Below are positions 28,354 to 37,120 of a DNA stretch of 62,589 nt, in pieces. The notes under the pieces were generated by a model that saw only the letters and a list, made by a program, of their open reading frames with translations, was not told where the DNA came from and did not search any database. Source of the DNA: Thioploca sp. GTDB taxonomy: Bacteria; Pseudomonadota; Gammaproteobacteria; Beggiatoales; Beggiatoaceae. Made by a program: the position numbers and the translations under genes. Position 1 is the stretch's first letter. Each line of letters starts with the position of its first letter. The stretch lies in the NCBI GenBank assembly GCA_012032555.1, contig JAAUSR010000025.1, positions 1 to 62,589 of the forward strand, in the 5' to 3' direction.

Positions 28354-29511
28354 TTAGGCCGATAAACAAAAGTGTTTAATTAACTGAGTTAAAATATTAA
28401 TCATCGGTTGTAGTTGATTAAGTGCAATAAATTCATTGGGTTGATGTGCCTGAGCAATACTTCCTGGGCCGAGTATAATGGTATCCATACCGAGTGCTTT
28501 TAAATAGGGTGCTTCCGTTCCAAAGGCAACAGCGTGGGCAGAATGTTGCGTCAGATGTTCAGCAACTTGCACCATTTCAGTGTGAGGAGGTGTTTCCATG
28601 GCTTCGATGCCTTCAAATAGTGGCACGAATTCTACCTGTAATTGACTTGCCATTAAAACTTGTTGAACACGCTGGTGAAGTAAGGTACGTAATTCTTTGA
28701 GTGACATCCCCGGTAGAAAACGTAAATCCAGGTGCAATTCACAGTTAGCACAAATACGATTAGGGCTATCTCCCCCTTGAATATGTCCTAAATTTAAAGT
28801 TGGAACGGGTACTTCAAAGAGGGAATCATGATAACTAGCCTGTAATTCCTGACGCCATTGCAATAACTCACCGATAACTTGATACATACCTTCCAACGCA
28901 CTTTGACCCGCGTAAGGATTACTTGAGTGTGCTGATTTGCCCTGCACGCGAATCGCTTCATTGAAGATTCCTTTGTGCATTCGCACTGGACGTAATTGAG
29001 TGGGTTCACCGATAACAGCACATCGGGCTTGAGGACGTCCCAGTTGCAATAAGGCCCGCGCACCAGCCATATCGCTTTCCTCATTAGCAGTTGCCAACAG
29101 AATTAACGGGTGTTGCAATACTTTACCCGTAAATTGAGTCGCTGCTGTTAATGCGAGAGCAAAAAAGGATTTCATATCGGCTGTTCCTAACCCATACAAC
29201 CGATTATCCATTTCAATCATTCGGAAGGGGTCGGTTTGCCAGCGATTAGCATCGTAAGGTACCGTGTCTGTATGCCCGGAGAGAACTAAACCTCCCACAC
29301 CACTCCCTAAAGTCGCTAATAGATTAAATTTTCCAGGATAATTGGGCACTGGCAAAATTTCTACGCTAAAACCTAAGTCTTGACACCAATGAGCTAATAG
29401 TTCAATGATGACTTGATTACTTTGATCATATTGTGGAGTAAGGCAACTAATTGAAGGTATAGCAATTAGTTCATTGATTAAAGTCAGTAAGGATGGAATT
29501 TTAGCAGTCAT
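28354..29511 (-). CDS. argE: Acetylornithine deacetylase
   Basis: Zinc-dependent M20-family hydrolase that removes acetyl from N-acetylornithine in arginine biosynthesis; cytosolic, 385 residues. Metal-ligand motifs are present: SGHTDTVPYD, YGLGTADMKSF, LLATANEESDMAGA and VIGEPT, with FGTEAPYL and GPGSIAQAHQPNEF near the end. The frame runs upstream to 29559, but family members start at MTAKIPSLL, so 29511 is chosen. With argA nearby, the window carries the two ends of the linear, ArgE-type acetylated pathway. Confidence 0.95.
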   Translation of the reverse strand: MTAKIPSLLTLINELIAIPSISCLTPQYDQSNQVIIELLAHWCQDLGFSVEILPVPNYPGKFNLLATLGSGVGGLVLSGHTDTVPYDANRWQTDPFRMIEMDNRLYGLGTADMKSFFALALTAATQFTGKVLQHPLILLATANEESDMAGARALLQLGRPQARCAVIGEPTQLRPVRMHKGIFNEAIRVQGKSAHSSNPYAGQSALEGMYQVIGELLQWRQELQASYHDSLFEVPVPTLNLGHIQGGDSPNRICANCELHLDLRFLPGMSLKELRTLLHQRVQQVLMASQLQVEFVPLFEGIEAMETPPHTEMVQVAEHLTQHSAHAVAFGTEAPYLKALGMDTIILGPGSIAQAHQPNEFIALNQLQPMINILTQLIKHFCLSA

Positions 29512-29730
29512 AAGTTCTCTAGGGTTGAAAATAAGAAATAATAGACCCACATTGAGCAATGGGAAAAGTTATCAGCCAGTTGTTGTTGCGATGGGCTGTC
29601 AAAAAATGCGGTTTTAGCAAACAACCGCTGTGGATAACATTTGAGTTCACCCTTTACCTTCGTGTGAGCAAACGGAAATAAGCAATAAACCCGGTATTTT
29701 CATTCAACTTGATATAAAGGAATTCGTTTC

Positions 29731-30309
29731 ATGGAACATACATTACCAGTCCTACCCTACGAACTCAATGCCTTAGAACCGCATATTTCCAAAGAAACCC
29801 TAGAATATCATTATGGTAAGCATCACCAAACCTATGTGACTAATCTCAACAATTTAATTAAAGATAGTGCCTTTGCAGAGATATCATTGGAAGAAATTAT
29901 TAAACAATCCTCCGAGGGCGTTTTTAATAATGCCGCTCAAGTTTGGAATCACACTTTTTACTGGAATTGTTTAAGCCCCAAGGGAGGCGGACAACCCACC
30001 GGTAAATTGGCTAATGCTATTAATAGCACTTTTGGCTCCTTTGACCAGTTTAAAGAAGAATTCACTAAGAAAGCTATCACTACCTTTGGTTCAGGCTGGG
30101 CTTGGTTAGTCAAAAATCCAGATGGTAGTTTAGCCCTAGTTAGTACGAGTAATGCTGCTACACCCATGACTTCTAATCAAACTGCCTTGTTGACTTGTGA
30201 TGTATGGGAACATGCTTACTACATTGATTACCGCAATGCGCGTCCCAAATATGTTGAAGCCTTTTGGAATTTGGTTAACTGGGATTTTGTTGCCCAAAAT
30301 TTAGGTTAA
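29731..30309 (+). CDS. sodB: Superoxide dismutase, iron type
   Basis: Converts superoxide to hydrogen peroxide and oxygen in the cytoplasm; 192 residues, the usual length. The metal ligands are all in place: His27 ([11 protein letters not shown]), His74 (QVWNHTFYW), Asp157 and His161 ([13 protein letters not shown]). [15 protein letters not shown] and FGSGWAWLV favour the Fe form over Mn. AAAGGA lies upstream of the ATG. There is no signal peptide. The gene is monocistronic. Likely function: oxygen stress protection in an organism living at an oxic/sulfidic boundary. Confidence 0.97.
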   Translation: MEHTLPVLPYELNALEPHISKETLEYHYGKHHQTYVTNLNNLIKDSAFAEISLEEIIKQSSEGVFNNAAQVWNHTFYWNCLSPKGGGQPTGKLANAINSTFGSFDQFKEEFTKKAITTFGSGWAWLVKNPDGSLALVSTSNAATPMTSNQTALLTCDVWEHAYYIDYRNARPKYVEAFWNLVNWDFVAQNLG

Positions 30310-30330
30310 AGTAATTTAGCCAACAAAGAA

Positions 30331-30475
30331 TAGATTAGGGTAGTGTTTAACACATAGTGATTTTAACGATCTGGTAATAAGGTGTTGTGATACTTTGTTC
30401 AACATCACTAAAGGGTTAACGCTACCGAGAGGGGATACGCTTTTTTTAGCCAGATACTGTTGCGTCTCTAATCTA
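30331..30475. repeat. Nested inverted-repeat structure, possible structured RNA or MITE
   Basis: TAGATTAG (30331-30338) pairs with CTAATCTA (30468-30475). Just inside, GGTAGTGTTTAAC is matched by GTTAACGCTACC. Between them GTGTTG..CAACATCAC makes a further imperfect hairpin. The nesting over 145 bases suggests a folded element downstream of sodB. No T-run is placed to make it a clear terminator. Confidence 0.4.
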
Positions 30476-30982
30476 AAGCTAAAAATGTATAATTAAACCA
30501 AAATTCGGCTGCCAGAAATAATTTTAAGTTTAAATTAAGGTGTTTTTTTATCATTTTAGAAGTGACACCGTTGCCTCCAGAAGAGAGGACTTTCCAAATA
30601 AACCCGGAAAGCCTCTCGTCTAATTGGCATTCTCGCCTTCAACCGGATGTAGCCAATCCAATTTATCTTGGCTAAAGTTCTCGATAGCTTCCCAGCCTTA
30701 GGCTCACTGCCATTTTAAGAAAAATGACTCCCCGCCTTTTCAAGGATGGCTGGGGGTAGTTAACACAGTTAATTTTACTGAAATATTCAACTAAATTGGC
30801 TGACATCCGTCTTCTCCTCTTCTTTATAAAATTATAAAAAACTTATTTTCTCAACTATCTATTTTCATGAATATTTTAAGGCGGTCGCCCGGTATAGTAA
30901 ACTAATCACTTAGAAAAATTTTCCCGAATAAGGTAATATAGTAGATTCTTTGTGACTACTTAAAACAGGAGGGATTGGCGCT
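30476..30982. other. Gene-free leader region before the phosphofructokinase gene
   Basis: No gene is seen. A hairpin at 30584-30616 (AGAGG-A-CTTTCC with GGAAAGCCTCT, 11 bp and one bulge) and a family A fragment at 30706-30790 occupy part of it. The last 140 bases are AT-rich and probably hold the promoter of pfp. Confidence 0.45.
30706..30790. repeat. Family A element, decayed left half
   Basis: ACTGCCATTTTAAG resembles the left terminal repeat of family A (ACTGCCATTAAGTTAAG). It is followed by CCCCGCCTTTTCAAGGATGGCTGGGGGTAGTTAA, a diverged version of the element's GC-rich arm. The right half is missing. Confidence 0.6.
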
Positions 30983-32251
30983 ATGCCAAAAAATGCTTTT
31001 TATGCCCAATCGGGTGGTGTAACTGCAGTGATTAATGCTTCTGCTTGTGGTGTTATTGAAACTGCTCGCCAACACCCTGATAAGATTGGTAAAGTCTACG
31101 CAGGTCGTAATGGCATTATCGGCGCACTCATGGAAGATTTGATTGATACCAGCCAAGAGTCAGCCGAAGCGATTGCGGCACTGCGTTATACACCAGCCGG
31201 TGCATTTGGTTCTTGCCGATTTAAGCTCAAAGGTTTAGAGCAGAGTAAGGCCGAATATGAGCGCTTGATTGAAGTCTTTAAGGCACATGACATTGGTTAC
31301 TTTTTCTACAATGGTGGTGGTGATTCTCAGGATACTTCTCACAAAGTCTCGCAAATTGGAGAAAAATTGGGCTACCCGATTATCGGTGTGGGTGTTCCCA
31401 AGACAGTGGATAATGATTTACCAATTACGGATAACTGCCCGGGCTTTGGTTCGGTAGCAAAATATGTTGCGGTATCAATTCGTGAAGCGAGTTTTGATGT
31501 GGCGTCGATGGCAAAAACCTCAACGAAGATCTTTGTCATGGAAGTGATGGGACGTCATGCCGGTTGGATTGCCGCCGCTGGTGGCATAGCCGCAGAAAAA
31601 GAGGGCGATGCTCCGCATATCATTCTATTCCCCGAAATCATTTTTGACCCAGACAAATTTCTAGCTAAAGTCGATGCAGCCGTGAAAAATTATGGCTACT
31701 GTTCAATCGTGGTATCAGAGGGTGTTAAAAATAAAGATGGGGTTTTCTTAGCTGAAGCGGGTACCCGTGATGCGTTTGGACATGCTCAATTAGGCGGTGT
31801 AGCACCGGTAATTGCTCAAATGGTCAAAGACAAACTTGGCTATAAATATCACTGGGCTGTAGCAGATTATCTACAACGTGCAGCTCGGCATATTGCTTCT
31901 AAAACCGATGTCGATCAAGCTTATGCTTTGGGTAAATCGGCAGTAGAATTGGCATTAGCGGGTAAAAATGCCGTGATGCCTACCGTGGTGCGAACTTCTA
32001 ATAATCCTTATCGTTGGGAAATTGGTTCAGCTAATTTGGCTGATGTGGCGAATGTCGAAAAGAAAATGCCAATGGAATATATCAGCGCAGACGGTTTTGG
32101 GATTACACCGGCTTGCCGTGAATATCTACAACCCTTAATTTCTGGTGAAGACTATCCACCCTATGAAAATGGGTTACCCCAATATGTTACCTTGAAAAAT
32201 GTAGGTGTACCCAAAAAACTGACGACAACTTATGACCTTAAATTAAAATGA
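30983..32251 (+). CDS. pfp: Pyrophosphate-dependent 6-phosphofructokinase
   Basis: Phosphorylates fructose-6-phosphate reversibly, using pyrophosphate in place of ATP; cytosolic, 422 residues. The phosphate-binding loop reads NGGGDSQDT near residue 108. The substrate loop reads GVPKTVDNDLP near 137. Lys in PKTxDND marks PPi users; ATP enzymes have Gly there. MGRHAGWIAAAGG and a C-terminal SADGFGITP are further family motifs. A strong ribosome-binding site (CAGGAGGG) precedes the ATG. Because the reaction is reversible, the enzyme can serve glycolysis and gluconeogenesis. In methanotrophs and sulfur autotrophs related enzymes also act on Calvin-cycle sugar phosphates; that wider role is inference here. 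Confidence 0.93.
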   Translation: MPKNAFYAQSGGVTAVINASACGVIETARQHPDKIGKVYAGRNGIIGALMEDLIDTSQESAEAIAALRYTPAGAFGSCRFKLKGLEQSKAEYERLIEVFKAHDIGYFFYNGGGDSQDTSHKVSQIGEKLGYPIIGVGVPKTVDNDLPITDNCPGFGSVAKYVAVSIREASFDVASMAKTSTKIFVMEVMGRHAGWIAAAGGIAAEKEGDAPHIILFPEIIFDPDKFLAKVDAAVKNYGYCSIVVSEGVKNKDGVFLAEAGTRDAFGHAQLGGVAPVIAQMVKDKLGYKYHWAVADYLQRAARHIASKTDVDQAYALGKSAVELALAGKNAVMPTVVRTSNNPYRWEIGSANLADVANVEKKMPMEYISADGFGITPACREYLQPLISGEDYPPYENGLPQYVTLKNVGVPKKLTTTYDLKLK

Positions 32252-32446
32252 GTTTAAGGTTAATAAAGTATTTCGACTAATTGAATCAAGTGAGTTGGAT
32301 AGAAGTAAATTTTTCCAACTCACTGATTTATAGATAATTAACTCAATAGCTCGAAACAACCGAGAATATATCCAATCCGATTCACTTAAATTAAATCAGG
32401 TTGGTCTGCTTCCACCTTATTATCTTAATTATTAGAATTAGCCAGG

Positions 32447-32899
32447 ATGAATTCGACAACTATTTTATTCCAACAACATTACACTGGTCGATTTATTAAT
32501 ATGTTACGTTGGCATCAATTAGAAGATCTATGGGAAACGATTAAAGCACAGCCGCAGGGTTGGTACATTTATTTTGTTGGTGAACCGGTACCCACTACAC
32601 CCGTTCAAGAAATTGAATTAAATCAATTTATTCAAAAAATTGATCAATTACTTCGACAAGAACATGATCATGACTATTGTGGGATTGTTTACGCTGATAA
32701 TAAAGAAATTCCCGCGATGATTAAAATCTACGATCCCCATAACCTGGGGGCAGTTTGTGGTTCCAGTGGTACAACTATTCCGCCACGTTGGTTATTAACC
32801 CGTATTCCTCCAGAATCGATTATAGATAATGCGCCGACACCCAACAATCGTAAACGGTGGTGGCAACAATTGTTCTCAGCTAGAAATAATATTGTATAA
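32447..32899 (+). CDS. Conserved-looking hypothetical protein
   Basis: A cytosolic protein of 150 residues, family not recognised. It begins with a helix containing LRWHQLEDLWETIKAQPQGWYIYFVGEPVP, then an acidic helix and HDHDYCGIVYADNKEIPAMIKIYDP. A conserved-looking GAVCGSSGTTIPPRWLLTRIPP comes next, and it ends basic. Codon use matches neighbours, and the frame is uninterrupted with no overlapping competitor. It lies 195 bases after pfp and 102 bases before the cyclophilin gene, all on the plus strand, so an operon is possible but not shown. Confidence 0.75.
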   Translation: MNSTTILFQQHYTGRFINMLRWHQLEDLWETIKAQPQGWYIYFVGEPVPTTPVQEIELNQFIQKIDQLLRQEHDHDYCGIVYADNKEIPAMIKIYDPHNLGAVCGSSGTTIPPRWLLTRIPPESIIDNAPTPNNRKRWWQQLFSARNNIV

Positions 32900-33001
32900 T
32901 CACCTTTTTTAACAGTTAATCTCAACATTTAGTTTCAACTGAGTTAAATAAGGTAATAACCTGTTTATTGATTTTATCACTATTTGGGGAGAAGATTATT
33001 A

Positions 33002-33658
33002 ATGAAATGGCTTATTGGAGTCTTAATATATATGTTGACTACGAGTACCTATAGTGCTGAGGTTAAACCAACTTTAGTGAGTATGAAAACTAACTTTGGC
33101 ACTATTATTATAGAACTGAACCCGGCAAAGGCACCCAAGACGGTGGCTAATTTCATTCGTTATGCGAGAGAGGGTTTTTATGACGGTACTATCTTTCATC
33201 GCGTTATTGATGATTTTATGATCCAAGGTGGTGGTTTTACCCAAAAGTATCAACAGAAAGAAACACACGAACCTATCAATAATGAAGCCAATAATGATTT
33301 AAAAAACGTTCGTGGCACGATTGCAATGGCACGTACCAATGATCCCCATTCGGCGACAGCACAATTTTTTATTAATGTTAAAGATAATCATTTCCTAGAT
33401 TATACCAGTTCGACCCCGCGAGGGTGGGGATATACGGTGTTCGGTAAAGTTATTGAAGGAATGGAAATCGTTGATAAAATCAAAAAGGTACCAACCGGTA
33501 GTGGTGGTCCTTTTCCGACTGATGTTCCACAATCGCCGGTTATCATTGAAAAATTATATGTTGTTGATGATAAGGTGACAGAATCGACAACCCCAGTTAA
33601 TCAACCCCAAAAAGATAGTAATAAAGAAAAAGATTCAGCCCCAAAAACATCTGATTAA
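33002..33658 (+). CDS. Exported peptidyl-prolyl cis-trans isomerase (cyclophilin type)
   Basis: Periplasmic foldase of 218 residues that isomerises proline peptide bonds. A signal peptide (residues 1-20, TSTYSA-EV) precedes the cyclophilin domain (about 28-190). Domain motifs are [50 protein letters not shown] and [17 protein letters not shown] charged, low-complexity tail of about 30 residues follows. An upstream TTG at 32984 is in frame; the ATG at 33002 is preferred because GGGGAGAAG sits in front of it and the signal peptide starts there. A strong terminator follows at 33682-33720. It is closest to PpiA-like enzymes. Confidence 0.93.
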   Translation: MKWLIGVLIYMLTTSTYSAEVKPTLVSMKTNFGTIIIELNPAKAPKTVANFIRYAREGFYDGTIFHRVIDDFMIQGGGFTQKYQQKETHEPINNEANNDLKNVRGTIAMARTNDPHSATAQFFINVKDNHFLDYTSSTPRGWGYTVFGKVIEGMEIVDKIKKVPTGSGGPFPTDVPQSPVIIEKLYVVDDKVTESTTPVNQPQKDSNKEKDSAPKTSD

Positions 33659-33681
33659 TTTAGATCATGCTCTATGGTATA

Positions 33682-33720
33682 AACCTGACCTGTTTTAATT
33701 AAAAGTTGGTCAGGTTTTTT
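33682..33720 (+). terminator. Intrinsic terminator of the cyclophilin gene
   Basis: AACCTGACC (33682-33690) and GGTCAGGTT (33708-33716) form a 9-bp perfect stem around an AT-rich loop, followed directly by a T-run. It lies 24 bases after the stop codon. This is the best textbook terminator in the window. Confidence 0.9.
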
Positions 33721-33732
33721 CTCTTGAGTAAA

Positions 33733-33757
33733 ATGGGTTTCGCTTCGCTCTACCCAT
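33733..33757. repeat. REP-like hairpin
   Basis: ATGGGT and ACCCAT flank TTCGCTTCGCTCT, followed by CCTACGAAC. The sequence is the GGGTTTCGCTTCGCTCTACCC type of dispersed palindrome, related to family C flanks. Confidence 0.5.
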
Positions 33758-33782
33758 CCTACGAACTGTTTTGAGAAGGTTG

Positions 33783-34747
33783 CTATTGAGACAGCAAACA
33801 TTCATTAAGTGATTGAGCTAATTGATGCAACAACTCGAAATAAGCTTCTTTTCCTGCCGCTAACTTGACGCCTAAAGGATCTAAGGTACCTTGTCGTACT
33901 GAAGTTCCTTCAATCAGCGTTTTAACGAGTGCCGATTCAAATTGGGGTTCACTGAAAATACAACGAACTTGTAATTGATTAAGGCGAGTTCGTAACGCCT
34001 GTAATCGTTTAGCACTGGGCAATATTTCCGGTGACAGCGTAATAGAACCGACTGCCTTCAATGATAACGATTTTCAACATAGTGATAAGCATCATGAAAT
34101 ACTAAAAAAGGTAGATTTTGACTGGCTGATAATTGTTTTTGTAAATCTTGATCGAGTTTATTGAGCCGCTGAATAAGTAAGTTAGCATTGTGAGTATAGT
34201 GGTAAGCCCGGTCGGGATCGACTTGACTCAGTGCCTGAGCGATCGCGTTTACCATAACTTTGGCGTTGTGTGGATCCAACCAAAGATGTTGATCCCATTG
34301 GTAAGCTTGTTCGGATGTCTTGGAATGGACTTCGTGTTCATGATCGGGTATGGATTCTGCGTCTCCATGCGAATGTGCTTCCCAAGCACCCCCTTCACGT
34401 ATTTTTAATAAAGTTAAACCAGGTACTTCAAATAAGCGTAACTGTTGAGTTTGATTACTGAGAGTCGCTACCGTTTTTCCTAAAAATACCTCAATGTTTG
34501 GACCAATCCAAATTAGCAAATTGGCTTGATGTAATTGTCTCATTTGTGACGGTCGTAAGCTGTAAGTATGAGGAGATTCTCCACCAGATAACAATAAGTT
34601 GGGTACCGCTATCCCATCCATCACACCCATCACCAGAGAATGAATCGGTTTAATTGAAACGACCACTTGAGGGACTTGACTCGCTTGAACAGTGAACTGC
34701 GTAACCAACCAGAGTAAAAATATCCCTAACCAAAATCGATTTAACAT
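33783..34747 (-). pseudogene. znuA: Zinc ABC transporter substrate-binding protein ZnuA, frameshifted
   Basis: Periplasmic zinc-binding protein of the ZnuABC importer. From the ATG at 34747 the frame gives a signal peptide (QFTVQA-SQ), VVVSIKPIHSLVMGVM, GGESPHTYSLRPSQ and a His/Asp/Glu-rich zinc loop (HSHGDAESIPDHEHEVHS). It runs on to FHDAYHYVENRY and stops at 34058. The C-terminal part (KAVGSITLSPEILPS... to 33783) continues in another frame. The family reads FHDAYHYVE.RY.L.AVGS without a break, so one base is missing near 34062. The upstream ATG at 34840 is not needed. It is divergent from znuC and znuB. Either the gene is inactive, or the indel is a sequencing error; intact znuCB beside it makes the latter quite possible. 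Confidence 0.85.
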
Positions 34748-34880
34748 AAAAATATTCTTCTTGAAGTAGTTAAAATGGATTATATTATAAATGGTTAAAT
34801 CTAAAAAATAATTAGACAGTTTTTCAGGTAGCCATAGCAACCGATTACCATCTCAGCACCACGAGACCACGCCAAAACGC

Positions 34881-35612
34881 ATGCAGTTTAATGATATTTT
34901 AGTACAGATAAATGATATCACCGTCAAATTCCGGCAACATATTGCATTACAAAATGTATCCCTGTTAGTACCACGGGGTAAAATCATTACTTTAATTGGG
35001 CCAAATGGCGCTGGTAAATCTACCTTAGTACGAGTAGTTTTAGGCTTATTAAAACCGCAGTTCGGTAAGATTTGTCGACAGCCAGGTATACGCATCGGTT
35101 ATATGCCACAACGACTCAAAGTTGATCCTATTTTACCCTTAACCGTTAGTCGATTTCTGCAACTTAGCGGTGTTCAGAATCACTCAATTATTCAAAATAT
35201 AGTTCAGGAAGTCAATATTATGCCTATCTTGAAACGTTCTCTGGTGAATCTGTCCGGTGGTGAAATGCAGCGGGTACTTTTAGCCCGTGCGCTATTACGT
35301 CAACCCGATTTATTAGTTTTGGATGAACCCATACAGGGGGTTGATGTCAACGGACAATATGAATTATATGAACTAATTGCCCAAATTCGCCAACGACGTG
35401 GTTGTGGCATTTTAATGGTATCGCATGATTTACATTTAGTGATGGCAGCGACTGATTATGTTATTTGTTTGAATCAACAAGTTTGTTGCTCTGGACATCC
35501 CGCTATGGTGACGCAACATCCAAGCTATCAAAAATTGTTTGGTAGCAGAGCTGCAGAAGATTTGGCCATTTATACTCATCATCATCATCACCATAATCAG
35601 TTAACTAACTAA
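34881..35612 (+). CDS. znuC: Zinc ABC transporter ATP-binding protein
   Basis: ATPase of the ZnuABC high-affinity zinc importer, 243 residues, at the inner face of the membrane. Walker [12 protein letters not shown] near residue 41, signature [16 protein letters not shown] near 122, Walker [13 protein letters not shown], and the H-loop MVSHDLHLV are present. The C-terminus ends in six consecutive histidines (about 234-239), consistent with zinc binding. It is followed 27 bases later by znuB and is divergent from znuA across a short spacer. No convincing Zur operator was identified. Confidence 0.95.
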   Translation: MQFNDILVQINDITVKFRQHIALQNVSLLVPRGKIITLIGPNGAGKSTLVRVVLGLLKPQFGKICRQPGIRIGYMPQRLKVDPILPLTVSRFLQLSGVQNHSIIQNIVQEVNIMPILKRSLVNLSGGEMQRVLLARALLRQPDLLVLDEPIQGVDVNGQYELYELIAQIRQRRGCGILMVSHDLHLVMAATDYVICLNQQVCCSGHPAMVTQHPSYQKLFGSRAAEDLAIYTHHHHHHNQLTN

Positions 35613-35639
35613 CTTTACGCTATTACTAATACTAATAAA

Positions 35640-36482
35640 ATGATTGTTATAGATACTTTTCTATGGCGTGCTTTAATCGGTGGTTTGGGGATTGCCCTAA
35701 TAGTCGGTCCATTAGGTTGCTTTGTTGTTTGGCGACGCATGGCTTATTTTGGTGATACTTTAGCGCATTCGGCTTTATTAGGCATCGTTATCGGGTTTGC
35801 GCTGGATTTACGATGGCATTTTTCTAGCCAATTACCGCTAGCTACCCTGCTGAGTTTTAGTACCTTAGTGGTTTGTATACTCATCGCTATTTTGCTCGTC
35901 ATTTTACAACAACAAAAACGCCTCGGAACTGACACTTTATTGGGCATATTGGCTCACAGCGCCTTATCTTTGGGATTGGTCGCCTTAGCTTTTCTCCAGG
36001 GAGAAGGTTTACGCATCGATTTACAAGCTTATTTGTTTGGCGATTTATTGGCGGTCAATTGGACTGATTTATACTGGATTTATGGTGGCGGAATCTTTAT
36101 CCTACTTGGCTTAATGTTCATTTGGTCGCCGTTGTTATCGATTACTTTAAATGAAGAATTAGCGCAAGTTGAGGGAGTCCCAGTAACCCGAATACGGCTA
36201 TGGTTCATGCTCATGGTGGCTTTGGTCGTGGCGATGACGATGAAAATAGTGGGTATTTTACTAATAACCGCGTTACTGATTATTCCACCAGCAGCAGCGC
36301 GTGGTTTTGCTCATACCCCAGAACAAATGGCTGGTTTAGCCAGTATTTTCGGTTGTTTAGCTGTGATTATCGGACTTTATATGTCTTGGCGTTGGGACAC
36401 CCCAACTAGTCCGTCCATCGTAGTTGCCGCTACTTTACTATTTATGTTAACCTTTATTCTTTCTTATCAGCAGGTTGAATAA
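35640..36482 (+). CDS. znuB: Zinc ABC transporter permease
   Basis: Inner-membrane channel of the zinc importer, 280 residues with about eight membrane helices. Family motifs: PLGCFVVWRRMAYFGDTLAHSALLG near the start, DTLLGILAHSALSLGL in the middle, and LLITALLIIPPAAARGFA near residue 213. It stands 27 bases after znuC and is probably in one transcript with it. Confidence 0.95.
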   Translation: MIVIDTFLWRALIGGLGIALIVGPLGCFVVWRRMAYFGDTLAHSALLGIVIGFALDLRWHFSSQLPLATLLSFSTLVVCILIAILLVILQQQKRLGTDTLLGILAHSALSLGLVALAFLQGEGLRIDLQAYLFGDLLAVNWTDLYWIYGGGIFILLGLMFIWSPLLSITLNEELAQVEGVPVTRIRLWFMLMVALVVAMTMKIVGILLITALLIIPPAAARGFAHTPEQMAGLASIFGCLAVIIGLYMSWRWDTPTSPSIVVAATLLFMLTFILSYQQVE

Positions 36483-36555
36483 TTTAAATTTAGAGCAAAC
36501 GGTCTCATTATACCGCCTCATCGCTAGTTTCTTACCTTAGAGAGAGAACCGCATT

Positions 36556-37098
36556 ATGGAACTAAAGCAAAAAGGTGAAAATACCTCAATTGATATCAGT
36601 CGACCCCTTACCGTCACCATGACTTGGACTACCGCAGCCGATTTTGATTTAGCAGCGGCTTATGAAACTAAAGCCGGTCAACAAGGATTAGTTTACTTTG
36701 GCGATCAGGGTAATCTGGATAAATTTCCTTACATTACTTTAAGTGAAGATAAAGGCGTTGGTGATAAGGCTGGCGATAATGTAGAAGTCATGCATATCTA
36801 CAACTTGGACGAGATGAACTATGTGTGGCTATTTTGCTGGGATTATGGCATGGTAAAAGTCGGTCACGCCGCTCGCTTCAAAGACAGTGATATCACCCTC
36901 ACCTTAGCGGATGATAACAATAACCGTGTTTCAGTCGCATTAGATACCGGTGAGAGTGGTAATGTCTGTTGCATGGCTACCGTTGACAATAGCGTTACTC
37001 ATCATGCGAAATTGATCAATTACAGCCAAGTGGGTACATTACAGGGACTTAAAACGCTTGAACAATTAATTAATATTGTGCAAAAATTGATTATTTAA
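36556..37098 (+). CDS. TerD-like domain protein
   Basis: A protein of 180 residues with one TerD domain, the calcium-binding fold of tellurite/stress-response proteins. Visible features are the first strand WTTAADFDLAAAYE, LSEDKGVGDKAGDNVEVMHI (acidic calcium-site region) and a DYG-containing strand. It is cytosolic, with no signal. TerD family members are linked to membrane-associated chemical-stress responses. The start codon of the Ca2+-type P-ATPase lies 22 bases downstream, so the two genes are probably co-transcribed. Coupling of a calcium-binding protein to a calcium pump is inferred from this pairing. Confidence 0.88.
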   Translation: MELKQKGENTSIDISRPLTVTMTWTTAADFDLAAAYETKAGQQGLVYFGDQGNLDKFPYITLSEDKGVGDKAGDNVEVMHIYNLDEMNYVWLFCWDYGMVKVGHAARFKDSDITLTLADDNNNRVSVALDTGESGNVCCMATVDNSVTHHAKLINYSQVGTLQGLKTLEQLINIVQKLII

Positions 37099-37120
37099 AT
37101 GTTTAATAACAAAGGGTTAT

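Noticed and set aside
34748-34880. Possible Zur operator between znuA and znuC (ATGGATTATATTATAAATGG at about 34771).
   Set aside because: The two halves are not inverted copies of the Zur consensus (TGTTAT..ATAACA); only AT-richness agrees.
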